In this document: positions 18,701 to 27,548 of the stretch, piece after piece | How positions within the stretch are numbered: position 1 is the first letter of the stretch | Layout of the letters: every line of letters begins with the position of its first letter | NCBI RefSeq assembly: GCF_000422405.1 | Contig: NZ_AULS01000003.1 | Coordinates: 1-64,000, forward strand | Length of the DNA: 64,000 nucleotides | Direction: 5' to 3' | Origin: Microbacterium luticocti DSM 19459 | Lineage (GTDB): Bacteria > Actinomycetota > Actinomycetes > Actinomycetales > Microbacteriaceae | Translations under genes and position numbers: made by a program | The notes under the pieces: model-generated | Seen by the model: the letters and a program-made list of their open reading frames with translations, nothing else | What the model was told of the DNA's origin: nothing | Database searches by the model: none

Positions 18701-19786
18701 TCACCCCAGGGCGACGCCGAACAGCGCCCCGAGCACGTAGGTGACCGCCGCCGCACCGCATCCGATCAGCAGCTGGCGCACCGCACGCCGCAGCGGAGGC
18801 GCCCCCGACAGCAGCCCCACCATGGCACCGGTGGCCAGCAGCGCGGCCCCGACCAGGGCCAGGGCGACGACCACCGCCCCGGTTCCCGACATCCCGAACA
18901 GCCACGGCAGCACCGGGATGACCGCGCCGACGGCGAAGAACAGAAAGCTCGAGATCGCCGCCCGCCACGCGCCGCCGACGACCTCGTGCGCGTCGGCGCC
19001 GACCGGCCCGGTGGTGGCGGGCACGGCATCGGCCCGGCGGGCTCGGGCCAGCATCCGCTCGGCGCGGGCGATCGCCTCGTCGGCGCCGAGCCCGCGGCTG
19101 CGGTAGACGAGCGCGAGCTCGTTGGCGTCCAGGTCGAGGTCGGGCAGGATGCCGTCGGCGAACTCGCCGGGCTCGGTGGCTTCGAGCAGCTCGCGCTGCG
19201 AGCGCACCGACACGTATTCCCCCGCCCCCATCGACAGGGCGCCGGCGAGCAGTCCGGCGACCCCGCTGAACAGCACGAACTGGGCCGACACCCCGGTCGC
19301 GCCGATGCCCAGCACCAGCGCGAGGTTCGAGACGAGCCCGTCGTTCGCGCCGAACACCGCGGCGCGGAAGCCGCCCGACAGCCGCCGGCGGCCGCGGGCG
19401 GCCAGCCCGCGCACCACCTCCTGGTGCACCTTCTCGTCGGCGGCCATCGCCGCAGTCGCGTGCGGGTCGGCGTCGTACGGCGAGCGCCCCTCGGCGTTCT
19501 GGGCGAGGGCGAGCACGAAGATCGACCCGAAGTGGCGTGCCATCCAGCCCAGCAGCCGCGTGCGCGTCGAGGCACGCGGCAGGGTCGCCGGTTCGCCGCC
19601 GAGCAGCGCCAGCCAGTGCGCCTCGTGTCGCCCTTCGGCGTCGGCGAGTGCGAGCAGGATCTCGCGCTCCTGCCCGGTGCGGCGCCCTGCGAGCTCGCGA
19701 TACACGCGCGCCTCGGCACGCTCGTTCACGAGGTACTGGGCCCACAGCCGGCGCTCACGCGCCGTGGGGTCGGGTACGGGTGTCAC
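18701..19786 (-). CDS. VIT1/CCC1-family iron/manganese transporter with ferritin-like N-terminal domain
   Basis: 361 residues. The first 130 or so are helical and acidic with ferritin-like carboxylate/His spacing (NERAEARVYREL, EGRHEAHWLALL, ADEKVHQEVV). The rest is a VIT domain with about five membrane helices, including GANDGLVSNLALVLGIG and GALSMGAGEYVSVRSQRE. The layout matches membrane-bound ferritin (MbfA-type) exporters that oxidise or sense iron and move it across the membrane. GTG 19786 is chosen because GGGAG precedes it by about seven bases; a longer frame to 19867 would overlap the upstream gene. No iron box was seen upstream. Confidence 0.85.
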   Translation of the reverse strand: MTPVPDPTARERRLWAQYLVNERAEARVYRELAGRRTGQEREILLALADAEGRHEAHWLALLGGEPATLPRASTRTRLLGWMARHFGSIFVLALAQNAEGRSPYDADPHATAAMAADEKVHQEVVRGLAARGRRRLSGGFRAAVFGANDGLVSNLALVLGIGATGVSAQFVLFSGVAGLLAGALSMGAGEYVSVRSQRELLEATEPGEFADGILPDLDLDANELALVYRSRGLGADEAIARAERMLARARRADAVPATTGPVGADAHEVVGGAWRAAISSFLFFAVGAVIPVLPWLFGMSGTGAVVVALALVGAALLATGAMVGLLSGAPPLRRAVRQLLIGCGAAAVTYVLGALFGVALG

Positions 19787-19817
19787 AGCTCTCCCCGGGG
19801 TCGACGACCGTTCGAGG

Positions 19818-20336
19818 CTATCGAGGGCGGGATGCCGCGCCCGGCGGTTCTGCGGGATTGCCAGCATTTCGGGGGTCCGAACCGCGCGAGACGGCCGCTC
19901 GCAGCCCGGCTTCGCCGGCGCGCATCACCCGGCGGTGGGCGGCGACGAAGACCGGACGCAGCAGGGGCGCGGACAGGTTCATCCACCGGCGGGTGGTGGC
20001 CACCTCCCAGTGCACGTCGAGCACGCTGCCGTCGCACGCCGCACGCAGCCGAATGCTGCCGTGGCCGCGCAGGTCGCCGCGGCTGTCGGCCGCGACGGCA
20101 CGCCCCGCCTGCCAGCGCGTGACGGTCAGGCGCGTGCGCAGCCGGTACCCGAGCGGGCTGCGCACGAGAAGCGTCAGCGCCACGGGCCGCGCCTGCGGCA
20201 TCCCGATCGTCACGTCGGCCACCTGAACGGCCGGCCACCACGGCGCCGCGCCGGTGCGCAGCATCCGTTCCAGTTCCGCCCAGCAGCGTTCGGGCGGCGC
20301 CGGGATGTGCCAGCGCGAGTCGAACGAGTACCGCAC
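19818..20336 (-). CDS. SRPBCC-fold (polyketide cyclase/START-like) protein
   Basis: 172 residues. It begins RYSFDSRWHIPAPPERCWAE, the usual opening of SRPBCC proteins, and continues with alternating strands (PVALTLLVRSPLGYRLRTRL, GSVLDVHWEVATTRRWMNL) and a long C-terminal helix. These folds bind hydrophobic ligands; the ligand here is unknown. The last 25 residues are disordered. The GTG start is preceded by TAGACT (20348-20343, minus strand) with six bases between, so the mRNA should be leaderless; the -10 overlaps the stop of the upstream helicase gene. Confidence 0.75.
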   Translation of the reverse strand: MRYSFDSRWHIPAPPERCWAELERMLRTGAAPWWPAVQVADVTIGMPQARPVALTLLVRSPLGYRLRTRLTVTRWQAGRAVAADSRGDLRGHGSIRLRAACDGSVLDVHWEVATTRRWMNLSAPLLRPVFVAAHRRVMRAGEAGLRAAVSRGSDPRNAGNPAEPPGAASRPR

Positions 20337-20345
20337 GCGGCGAGT

Positions 20346-22226
20346 CTACGAGTGCACGCGGCGGCGCAGCAGGTCGATGCGGGCCTGCAGCTGGGCGACG
20401 GTGGCGCGCGACACCTCGGGGCCGCCGCACATGCGCCGAAGCTCCGCGTGCACCAGTCCGTGCGGCTGCCCGCTCTGCCGCGCATACAGGCCGACGAGGC
20501 TGTTCAGCAGCTGCCGCTGCTCTTTGAGCGTGCGATGCAGGGCGACCGGCGGGGCGTCGCCGGCGGGGTGCGCGCCCTCGCGCGCCTCGCGTTCGGTGCG
20601 GCGCCGGCTCTGCCGGGCCTGCCGCTGCATGAGCAGCTCGTGCACGTGCTCGGGTTCGAGCAGACCCGGAAGCCCGAGGAACTCCTCCTCTTCGGGCGTG
20701 CCGGGCACGGCGAGCTGACCGAACTCACGGCCGTCGTACAGCACCCGGTCGAAGTGGGCAACCGATCCCAGCGCCTGATACGTGAACTCCTCGGTGAGCG
20801 CGTCCGAGGCCTTCTCGTCGCGCGCCGCGGCATCCATCAGGTCTTCTTCGGCGTTCCACTCGTCGCCCTCCGCGTCGCGGTCCAGGGCATGGTCGCGCTG
20901 CCGCTCCAGCTCGTTCGCCAGCGCCAGCAGCTGCGGCACGTTCGGCAGGAACACGCTCGCGGTCTCGCCGCGGCGCCGCGCCCGCACGAACCGGCCGATG
21001 GCCTGGGCGAAGAACAGCGGCGTGGACGCGCTGGTGGCGTACACGCCGACCGCCAGGCGGGGCACGTCGACGCCCTCCGACACCATCCGCACCGCCACCA
21101 TCCAGCGGCTCGTGCCCTGCGAGAACGCCTCGATGCGGGCGGATGCCTCGGCCTCGTCCGAGAGGACGACGGTGGGCGCCTCGCCGCTCAGCCGGGCGAG
21201 GATGTCGGCATAGGCCCGGGCGGCGGTCTGGTCGGTCGCGATGACCAGCCCACCGGCATCCGGCACCTGCTCGCGCACCTCGCTCAGCCGCCGGTCGGCG
21301 CTGCGCAGCACGGCGGGGATCCAGTCGCCCTGCGGGTCGAGCGCGGTGCGCCAGGCCTGCGCGGTGACGTCCTTGGTGTTGTCCTGGCCGAGCTGGGCCT
21401 CCATCTCGTCGCCGGCCTTGGTGCGCCACCGCATCTGCCCGGCGTAGACGAGGAAGATGACCGGCCGCACCACGCCGTCTTCGAGGGCGCGCCGATACCC
21501 GTAGCTGTAATCGGTGCGTGAGATGCGGATGCCGTGCTCGTTCGGGTGGTACTCGACGAACGGGATGGGGGCGGTGTCGCTGCGGAACGGGGTGCCCGAA
21601 AGCAACAGTCGGCGGGTGGCCCGCTGGTACGCCTCGCGCAGCGCGTCGCCCCAGCTGAGCGCGTCGCCGCCGTGGTGCACCTCGTCGAGGATGACCAGGG
21701 TGCGCCGCTCGAGCACCAGCCGTTGGTGCACGGATGCCTTGACCGCGACCTGCGCGTAGGTCACCGCGACGCCGTGGTAGTGCCGGGCAGGGGTGGCGTG
21801 CCGGTTGCTGAACGCCGGGTCGAGCCGGATCGAGACCCGGGCCGCAGCATCCGCCCACTGCGTCTTCAGGTGTTCGGTGGGCGCCACCACGACGATGCGG
21901 TCGACGACCTCGCGGCGCAGCAGCTCGCTGGCCAGCCGCAGGGCGAACGTGGTCTTGCCGGCGCCCGGGGTGGCCGCGGCGAGGAAGTCGCGAGGGCCCT
22001 TGCCGATGCCGTCGGGGCCGTCCAGGCCGAAGTAGAGGTCGAGCGCCTCGGCCTGCCAGGCGCGCAGCCGCTGCGCGGTGCCCCACGGGGCGCGCTGCGG
22101 GTAGGTGGGCGAGAGGTGTTCGGCGGCGGAGCTCCCGAGTGAGGCGTGCTCGACCACCCGGACTCCCTTCCGCGACAGTGTGCGCGCCGCGTCGTCGGCG
22201 CGACGAGATTCCACCTTAGGCGACAC
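20346..22226 (-). CDS. Superfamily 2 DEAD/DEAH-type helicase
   Basis: 626 residues. Motif I ATPGAGKTTFALRLA lies near residue 90, motif Ia-like VVVAPTEHLKTQW, motif II VILDEVHHG, motif III LLSGTPFR, motif V SEGVDVPRL and motif VI FAQAIGRFVRARR. This is the XPB/RadD-like SF2 architecture common in actinobacteria, probably acting on DNA. The C-terminal 200 residues are helical and charged, without a recognised domain. GTG 22226 is supported by GGGAGG about seven bases upstream. It starts 55 bases from a divergent SGNH hydrolase gene. Confidence 0.85.
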   Translation of the reverse strand: MSPKVESRRADDAARTLSRKGVRVVEHASLGSSAAEHLSPTYPQRAPWGTAQRLRAWQAEALDLYFGLDGPDGIGKGPRDFLAAATPGAGKTTFALRLASELLRREVVDRIVVVAPTEHLKTQWADAAARVSIRLDPAFSNRHATPARHYHGVAVTYAQVAVKASVHQRLVLERRTLVILDEVHHGGDALSWGDALREAYQRATRRLLLSGTPFRSDTAPIPFVEYHPNEHGIRISRTDYSYGYRRALEDGVVRPVIFLVYAGQMRWRTKAGDEMEAQLGQDNTKDVTAQAWRTALDPQGDWIPAVLRSADRRLSEVREQVPDAGGLVIATDQTAARAYADILARLSGEAPTVVLSDEAEASARIEAFSQGTSRWMVAVRMVSEGVDVPRLAVGVYATSASTPLFFAQAIGRFVRARRRGETASVFLPNVPQLLALANELERQRDHALDRDAEGDEWNAEEDLMDAAARDEKASDALTEEFTYQALGSVAHFDRVLYDGREFGQLAVPGTPEEEEFLGLPGLLEPEHVHELLMQRQARQSRRRTEREAREGAHPAGDAPPVALHRTLKEQRQLLNSLVGLYARQSGQPHGLVHAELRRMCGGPEVSRATVAQLQARIDLLRRRVHS

Positions 22227-22281
22227 CGACGACCTCCCCCGGCGGGCTAGGGTGAGACTCGGTCACGAACCGGGAGGCCCC

Positions 22282-23136
22282 ATGTCGGACGATCTTCGCA
22301 GCCCGTACGTCGAGAACGCGCAGCCGCACCCGTGGCGGCGCTTCGTCGCACTGGGCGACTCGTTCACCGAGGGGGTGGGCGACCCCGACCCGACTCGTCC
22401 GGACGTGTACCGGGGCTGGGCCGACCGGGTCGCCGAGGTGCTGTCGAGCCAGGTGGACGACTTCGCATACGCGAACCTCGCCGTGCGCGGCAAGCTCATC
22501 CGTCAGATCGTCGACGAGCAGGTGGATCCGGCCCTGGAACTCAAGCCCGACCTGATCACGTTCTGCGCGGGCGGCAACGACGTCATCCGGCCCGGGTCGG
22601 ACCCGGATGCCGTCGCCGAGATCTTCCGCGACGCGGTGGCGCGTCTGTCGGCCACCGGCGCGACGGTGGTGGTGTTCACCGGCATCGACACCGACTTCAC
22701 CCCGGTGTTCCGCGCGATCCGCGGCAAGGTGGCCATCTACAACGAGAACGTGCGCGCCGTCGCCGACCAGTACGACTGCATCGTGGCCGACCAGTGGGCG
22801 CTGAAGACCGTGCAGGACCCGCGGTTCTTCACCGACGACCGGTTGCACTTCAACGCGCTGGGTCACCACGAGGTCGCACGCATGGTGCTGCGGGCGCTGA
22901 ACGTGCCGAACGAGCTGACGCCGATGCAGCCCGATCCGCTGCCGCAGCGCACCTGGCGTGAGGCTCGCGCCGAAGACCTGGTGTGGGCGCGTGCGCACCT
23001 GGTGCCGTGGGTGCTGCGCCGGCTGCGGCACCAGTCATCCGGCGACAACGTCACCGCCAAACGCCCCGAGCCGCTGCCGGTCACGACGCTGGCGCCGGGG
23101 AAGGATGCCGCCGCGCACCGCGGCGAGAGCGCGTAG
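22282..23136 (+). CDS. SGNH/GDSL-family hydrolase
   Basis: 284 residues. Block I is FVALGDSFTEGVGDPD with the nucleophilic Ser near residue 27, the Gly is in NLAVRG, block III is CAGGNDVIRPG and the catalytic Asp/His pair lies in TDDRLHFNALGHHEV. It is an esterase or lipase of unknown substrate. No signal peptide is visible, so it is probably cytosolic. ATG 22282 is set by GGGAGG seven bases upstream. A TAGGGT near 22248 is a plausible -10 with a short leader. The stop overlaps the next start (TAGTG). Confidence 0.87.
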   Translation: MSDDLRSPYVENAQPHPWRRFVALGDSFTEGVGDPDPTRPDVYRGWADRVAEVLSSQVDDFAYANLAVRGKLIRQIVDEQVDPALELKPDLITFCAGGNDVIRPGSDPDAVAEIFRDAVARLSATGATVVVFTGIDTDFTPVFRAIRGKVAIYNENVRAVADQYDCIVADQWALKTVQDPRFFTDDRLHFNALGHHEVARMVLRALNVPNELTPMQPDPLPQRTWREARAEDLVWARAHLVPWVLRRLRHQSSGDNVTAKRPEPLPVTTLAPGKDAAAHRGESA

Positions 23137-25028
23137 TGGCGACGCCGTCCGGGGCGGCGCTGCCTCCTTCGCCCGGCCCGCCCACCCACGGCATCCGTCC
23201 GCTGTTCACCCTCCGACCGGCCCCGCGCCGCTGGCCGAGCGCGCTGCGGGCGTCGATCTGCATGGGCGTGCCGCTGACCGTCGGGTGGCTCAGCGGGCAC
23301 ATGGATGCCGGGATGATGGCGAGTCTCGGGGCCTTCACGTCGTTGTACGGCAGCGGGCGCCCCTACCTGAACCGGGCCGGACATCTGGCGCTGATCGCCC
23401 TGTCGTTCGCGCTCGCCGTCGCGCTCGGCATGGCGGTCGAGGGAGTGCCGCTGCTGGTGGTGCCCACCGTCGTGGTCATCGCGATGGTCTCGACGTACAT
23501 GTGCAGCGCGCTGCGCGTCGGCCCGCCCGGCGCCTACATGTTCACCCTCGCGTGCGCGGCCGGGACGACGCTGCCCACGGCGAGCATCGCACCCTGGCAC
23601 GCCGGACTGCTCGTGCTGGCCGGGGGCGCGGTCGCGTGGGTCGTGCACATGGTGCCCGCCGTCGCTCGTCCACGCGGGCCCGAGGGGCTCGCCGTCGCCG
23701 CCGCCGTCCGGGCCGTGGCCGCACACGCGGCGGCCGTCGGATCCCCGCGGCAGCAGGACGCCCGGCACCGCGCCGCGCTCGCGCTGAACGCCGCGTGGAC
23801 CACACTCGTCACCGAGCAGCCGACGCGCCTGCCCGCCACGGCGACGCTGCGGCATCTGCAAGGGCTGAACCGCCGCCTGCACCTGCTGTTCGCACGGAGC
23901 GTCCGTGCGGCCGCACGTGGAGCATCCGCCGACCCGGTCATCATCGACACCGCCGTCGAGCTGGTCGAGCGGGCGCGGCAGCGGCCCGCGGACCAGGGGC
24001 ATGACGGGTTCCTGCCGCTCGGCGCCGCGAGCCCGTGGAACGCGTTGCGCGCCGGGCTGCGCCCGGGTGCCCCGGCGCGGCTGATCGTGCTGCGGGTCGG
24101 TGTCGCGGCCCTGCTCGCCGGCATCGCGGGCGGGCTGCTCGGCCTGGAGCGCGCGTACTGGGCGGTGGCCGCGGCGGTTCTCGTGCTGCACGCGGGGCTG
24201 GACTGGATCCGCACCGTGCAGCGCGGCGCCGAGCGCATGGTGGGAACGTGGGTCGGCCTGTTGCTGGCCGGCGCGGTGCTCGTCGCGCATCCGCAGGGGC
24301 CGTGGCTGGTGCTCGTGGTGATGGTCGCGCAGTTCGTCATCGAGGTGACGGTGATGCGCAACTATTCGCTCGCGGTGGTGTTCATCACGGTGTCGGCCGT
24401 GGTGATCGCCGCGGGCGCGCAGGGCGAGGGCGACATCCCCGGCCTGCTGCTGGCCCGGGGCGTCGACACCACGATCGGGTGCGCCATCGGCGTGCTCGTG
24501 TTCTTCGCGTTGCGGGCGGCGACCGCCCGCAACCGCCCGACCCGCATCCCCGACGCCATCGTGGCGGCCGTGCAGAGCGCGGAGGCGGTCATCGTGCACG
24601 TCGCGGCGGCCGATCCGGGCTCGCCGCAGGCGCACCGTGCCCGGCACCGGCTGCAGTCCGCGCTGTTCGCCGTCGGCAACGCGTACACGGCGGCCGTCGG
24701 CGGATCGGCGGCGCAGCGACGCACCGCCGAGCAGCACTGGCCCGCGGTGACCGCGGTGCAGGAACTCGGCTACGGCGCGCTGGCCGCCTGCTGGATGCTC
24801 GAGCACGGCGACCGCGACATCTCCGCCGAGCGCGACGACGCGTTCGGCGACGGTCGTGACGGGATGTCGCGGATCCACGATGCGCTGGCGGCGGTGGCCG
24901 CCGCGGTGCGTGACGGGTCGGAGCCGGCGCCGCTGCCGGCGCTGCCGCGCCTGTTCGGGCCCGAGATCGACGCGCTCGCCGCGTCACTGCCCGCCCCGGC
25001 CGCCGCGGCCGGACCGGATGCCGGCTGA
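23136..25028 (+). CDS. FUSC-family membrane protein (aromatic acid exporter-like)
   Basis: 630 residues. Two halves each carry about five or six membrane helices: SLGAFTSLYGSGRPYLNRAG in the first and RAYWAVAAAVLVLHAGLDWI ... RMVGTWVGLLLAGAVLVA in the second, each followed by a soluble helical region. This is the fusaric-acid-resistance / aromatic carboxylic acid exporter layout. Substrate unknown. The GTG start shares a base with the SGNH hydrolase stop, so the two genes are coupled. A strong hairpin follows the stop codon directly. Confidence 0.82.
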   Translation: MATPSGAALPPSPGPPTHGIRPLFTLRPAPRRWPSALRASICMGVPLTVGWLSGHMDAGMMASLGAFTSLYGSGRPYLNRAGHLALIALSFALAVALGMAVEGVPLLVVPTVVVIAMVSTYMCSALRVGPPGAYMFTLACAAGTTLPTASIAPWHAGLLVLAGGAVAWVVHMVPAVARPRGPEGLAVAAAVRAVAAHAAAVGSPRQQDARHRAALALNAAWTTLVTEQPTRLPATATLRHLQGLNRRLHLLFARSVRAAARGASADPVIIDTAVELVERARQRPADQGHDGFLPLGAASPWNALRAGLRPGAPARLIVLRVGVAALLAGIAGGLLGLERAYWAVAAAVLVLHAGLDWIRTVQRGAERMVGTWVGLLLAGAVLVAHPQGPWLVLVVMVAQFVIEVTVMRNYSLAVVFITVSAVVIAAGAQGEGDIPGLLLARGVDTTIGCAIGVLVFFALRAATARNRPTRIPDAIVAAVQSAEAVIVHVAAADPGSPQAHRARHRLQSALFAVGNAYTAAVGGSAAQRRTAEQHWPAVTAVQELGYGALAACWMLEHGDRDISAERDDAFGDGRDGMSRIHDALAAVAAAVRDGSEPAPLPALPRLFGPEIDALAASLPAPAAAAGPDAG

Positions 25029-25049
25029 GCCCCGCCCGCCGGGCGGGGC
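25029..25049. terminator. Perfect 9-bp GC hairpin between convergent genes
   Basis: GCCCCGCCC (25029-25037), loop GCC, GGGCGGGGC (25041-25049) directly after the FUSC gene stop. It lacks a T-tract on either strand but is placed to end transcription from both sides. Confidence 0.6.
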
Positions 25050-25135
25050 GCGGCGGACCGCCAACAGGCCGAGATGTGCACAGGGCCGTTTCTGAGCCTC
25101 TCCGAACGCATCCGAGCATGTCGGCGGCCCGCCCG

Positions 25136-25942
25136 TCACTCCATACGCAACGCCCACATCGCCACCGCCGCGGCAGCTGCCACATTGAGCGAGTCGACCC
25201 CGCCGCGCATCGGGATCGTCACGATCTGGTCGGCGGCGGCCAGCGCCCGGCGTCCCAGCCCGTCGCCCTCGGCGCCGAGCATCAGTGCGACCCGCTCCGG
25301 CGGGTCCGCGGCGAACTCATCGAGCGGCACCGCGTCGTCGGCGAGCGCGAGTGCGGCGAGCACGAAGCCGGCGTCGTGCAGCACGTCGGCGGCCTCGGGC
25401 CAGTCGGGCAGCCGGGTCCACGGCACCTGGAACACCGTGCCCATGCTCACCCGCACGCTGCGCCGGTACAACGGGTCGGCACAGCGCGGACCGACCAGCA
25501 CCGCGTCGGCGCCCAGGCCCGCGGCCCCCCGGAACATCGCCCCGACATTGGTGTGGTCGACGATGTCGTCGAGCACGAGCACCCGCCGGGCAGCGGCCAG
25601 CACCTCCGCCGGCTCCGGCAGCGCCGGCCGGTGCATGGCCGCGAGCACGCCGCGGTGCACCGCGTATCCGGTGACCTGCTCGGCGACCTCGGCGGGCACC
25701 GTGTACACGGGCACGTCGGGGCGCCTGGCGAGCAGGGCTTCGGCATCCGGCATCCACTTGTCTTGGATCAACACCGACCGCGGCCGGTGCCCCGCCGCCA
25801 GCGCCCGGGCGAGCACCTTCGCCGATTCGGCCATGTACAGGCCGCCGGCGGGCTCGATCACCCGCCGCAGTGCGACGTCGGTGAGGTCGCGGTAGTCGGC
25901 CAGACGCGGGTCGTCCGCGTCGTCGATGCGGGTGACGATCAC
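25136..25942 (-). CDS. TrmH/SpoU-family rRNA or tRNA 2'-O-methyltransferase
   Basis: 268 residues. An N-terminal L30e-like RNA-binding domain (YMAESAKVLARALAAGHRPR) precedes the SPOUT domain with all three motifs: DDIVDHTNVGAMFRGA, ALMLGAEGDGLG and VTIPMRGGVDSLNVAAAAAV, the last forming the trefoil-knot AdoMet site. The target nucleotide is unknown. The start is GTG 25942. No leaderless -10 or strong ribosome-binding site is visible, so the start is the least certain part. It is divergent from the sirtuin gene with about 70 bases between. Confidence 0.88.
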   Translation of the reverse strand: MIVTRIDDADDPRLADYRDLTDVALRRVIEPAGGLYMAESAKVLARALAAGHRPRSVLIQDKWMPDAEALLARRPDVPVYTVPAEVAEQVTGYAVHRGVLAAMHRPALPEPAEVLAAARRVLVLDDIVDHTNVGAMFRGAAGLGADAVLVGPRCADPLYRRSVRVSMGTVFQVPWTRLPDWPEAADVLHDAGFVLAALALADDAVPLDEFAADPPERVALMLGAEGDGLGRRALAAADQIVTIPMRGGVDSLNVAAAAAVAMWALRME

Positions 25943-26011
25943 GCATCCAGGATGCCGCCGCCGCTGCACGATCCCAAACCGCGGGCGTAGCCTGGACGGG
26001 CGGGGGTGCGG

Positions 26012-26836
26012 ATGACGGACGCGATCGACCAGGCGGTGACGGTGCTCTCGGGCCGCCGGCTGGCGGTGCTCACCGGCGCGGGCGTCTCGACCGACTCGGG
26101 GATCCCGGACTACCGCGGCGAGGGAGCCCCGGTGCGCACCCCGATGACCGTGCAGCAGTTCCTCGGCTCCGAGCAGGCCCGTCGCCGGTACTGGGTGGGC
26201 AGTCACCTGGGCTGGAAGCGGTTCTCGGCGGCGCATCCCAACCCCGGGCACGCGGCGCTCGCCCGGCTGGAGCACCTCGGCACCGCCACCGGGGTCATCA
26301 CGCAGAACGTCGATGGCCTGCACCTGCAGGCCGGGTCGGGGCGCGTGGTCGAGCTGCACGGCACCATGCGCCGGGTGGCATGCCTGCGCTGCGGCCAGGT
26401 GTTCGACCGCCGTGACCTCGCCGCCCGCATCGAGGCCGACAACCCCTGGCTGGTCACCGACGAGCAGGCGGTGCTGCTGCCCGACGGCGACGTGAACCCC
26501 GACTCGGTGGACGGGTTCCGCATCCCGGTGTGCAGCGTGTGCGGCGGGATGCTCAAGCCCGAGGTGGTGTTTTTCGGTGAGACGATCCCGCCCGCACGGT
26601 TCGCCGGGGCCGCGCAGCTGCTCGCCGCGGCGCAGGCGCTGCTGGTGGCGGGCTCGTCGCTGGCGGTGAACTCGGGGATGCGGCTGATCCAGCGCGCGCA
26701 TCGCCGCGCCCTGCCGGTGGTGATCGTGAACCGGGGTGCGACCCGGGCCGACGCATCCGCCGCGGTGAAGATCGACGCGGGCACCAGCGATGTGCTGGGC
26801 AGCCTCGCCGCCCGGCTCCCCCGCCCGGCCGGTTGA
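26012..26836 (+). CDS. NAD-dependent protein deacylase (sirtuin, SIR2 family)
   Basis: 274 residues. NAD-binding TGAGVSTDSGIPDYRGEG, TQNVDGLHLQAG, the catalytic His in VELHGTMRR, the zinc Cys pairs CLRC and CSVC, and the VVFFGETIP and GSSLAVNSG motifs are all present. It would remove acyl groups from lysines using NAD. ATG 26012 is preferred to GTG 26006 because a run of Gs lies 5-6 bases upstream of it. TAGCCT at 25988-25993 is a plausible -10 giving a very short leader. Confidence 0.92.
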   Translation: MTDAIDQAVTVLSGRRLAVLTGAGVSTDSGIPDYRGEGAPVRTPMTVQQFLGSEQARRRYWVGSHLGWKRFSAAHPNPGHAALARLEHLGTATGVITQNVDGLHLQAGSGRVVELHGTMRRVACLRCGQVFDRRDLAARIEADNPWLVTDEQAVLLPDGDVNPDSVDGFRIPVCSVCGGMLKPEVVFFGETIPPARFAGAAQLLAAAQALLVAGSSLAVNSGMRLIQRAHRRALPVVIVNRGATRADASAAVKIDAGTSDVLGSLAARLPRPAG

Positions 26837-26900
26837 GCGTGCTCGGCATCGTTCAGCGTCCGCTCGGCATCCGCTCGGTGCGGGTCGGTAGGCTCGCGGC

Positions 26901-27518
26901 GTGACTTCGCTGACCCTCGTGCGCCATGGCGAGACCGACTGGAACCTCGTCGGACGCATCCAGGGCGCCACCGACATCCCGCTCAACGACACCGGTCGCC
27001 GTCAGGCGCGCGAGGCCGCCGCCGACCTGGGCGAGCGGCTGCACGGTCCGGTCGCGATCGTCGCCAGCGACCTGTCGCGCGCCCGCGAGACCGCCGAGAT
27101 CATCGCCGGCGAGCTCGGACTGCCCGTGCCGCGGCTGTACCCCGGTCTGCGCGAGCGGGGGTACGGCGCCGCCGAAGGGATCACGGGCGACGAGTTCGCG
27201 GCGCGGTTCGGTCCGTGGGCCACGGCCCAGGTGCCCGGCGCCGAGACCGCCGACCGGTTGCGCCGCCGCGCCGTCGCCGCGGTGCGCCGGGTCGCGCACG
27301 ATGTGCGCCGCGCCACCGCGCCCGCCGCGGCATCCGTCATCGTCGTCTCGCACGGCGCGCTCATCCGCGAACTGGTGCGGCACGTCACGCACGGCGACCT
27401 GCCGGAGCCGGGCACGTCACTGCCCAACGGCGGCGGCTACACGCTGCTGTTCGAGCGCGAACGGCTGCGTCTGGTGGATGCCGCCCGCAGCGGCGCCGCG
27501 CAGGCCGAGCGGGTCTGA
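26901..27518 (+). CDS. Histidine phosphatase family protein (phosphoglycerate mutase-like)
   Basis: 205 residues. The RHG motif LVRHGETDWN lies at residues 6-15. LRERGYGAAEG supplies the conserved Glu and VVSHGALIREL the second catalytic His. It is a two-histidine phosphatase; relatives include broad-range acid phosphatases and cofactor-dependent mutases, and the substrate is not evident. The GTG start is preceded by TAGGCT (26889-26894) with six bases between, predicting a leaderless mRNA separate from the sirtuin gene. Confidence 0.87.
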   Translation: MTSLTLVRHGETDWNLVGRIQGATDIPLNDTGRRQAREAAADLGERLHGPVAIVASDLSRARETAEIIAGELGLPVPRLYPGLRERGYGAAEGITGDEFAARFGPWATAQVPGAETADRLRRRAVAAVRRVAHDVRRATAPAAASVIVVSHGALIRELVRHVTHGDLPEPGTSLPNGGGYTLLFERERLRLVDAARSGAAQAERV

Positions 27519-27548
27519 GCCGTGGGTCTGAGCCGCCGGTTCTCGGAT

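Noticed and set aside
18701..19867. Longer N-terminus for the VIT-family transporter starting at 19867
   Set aside because: It would overlap the end of the upstream SRPBCC gene, whereas GTG 19786 has a good ribosome-binding site and begins at the conserved ferritin-like domain.
22863..24878. 671-codon minus-strand frame opposite the FUSC gene
   Set aside because: His/Arg/Gln-rich shadow of a membrane-protein gene; no motif and no promoter.
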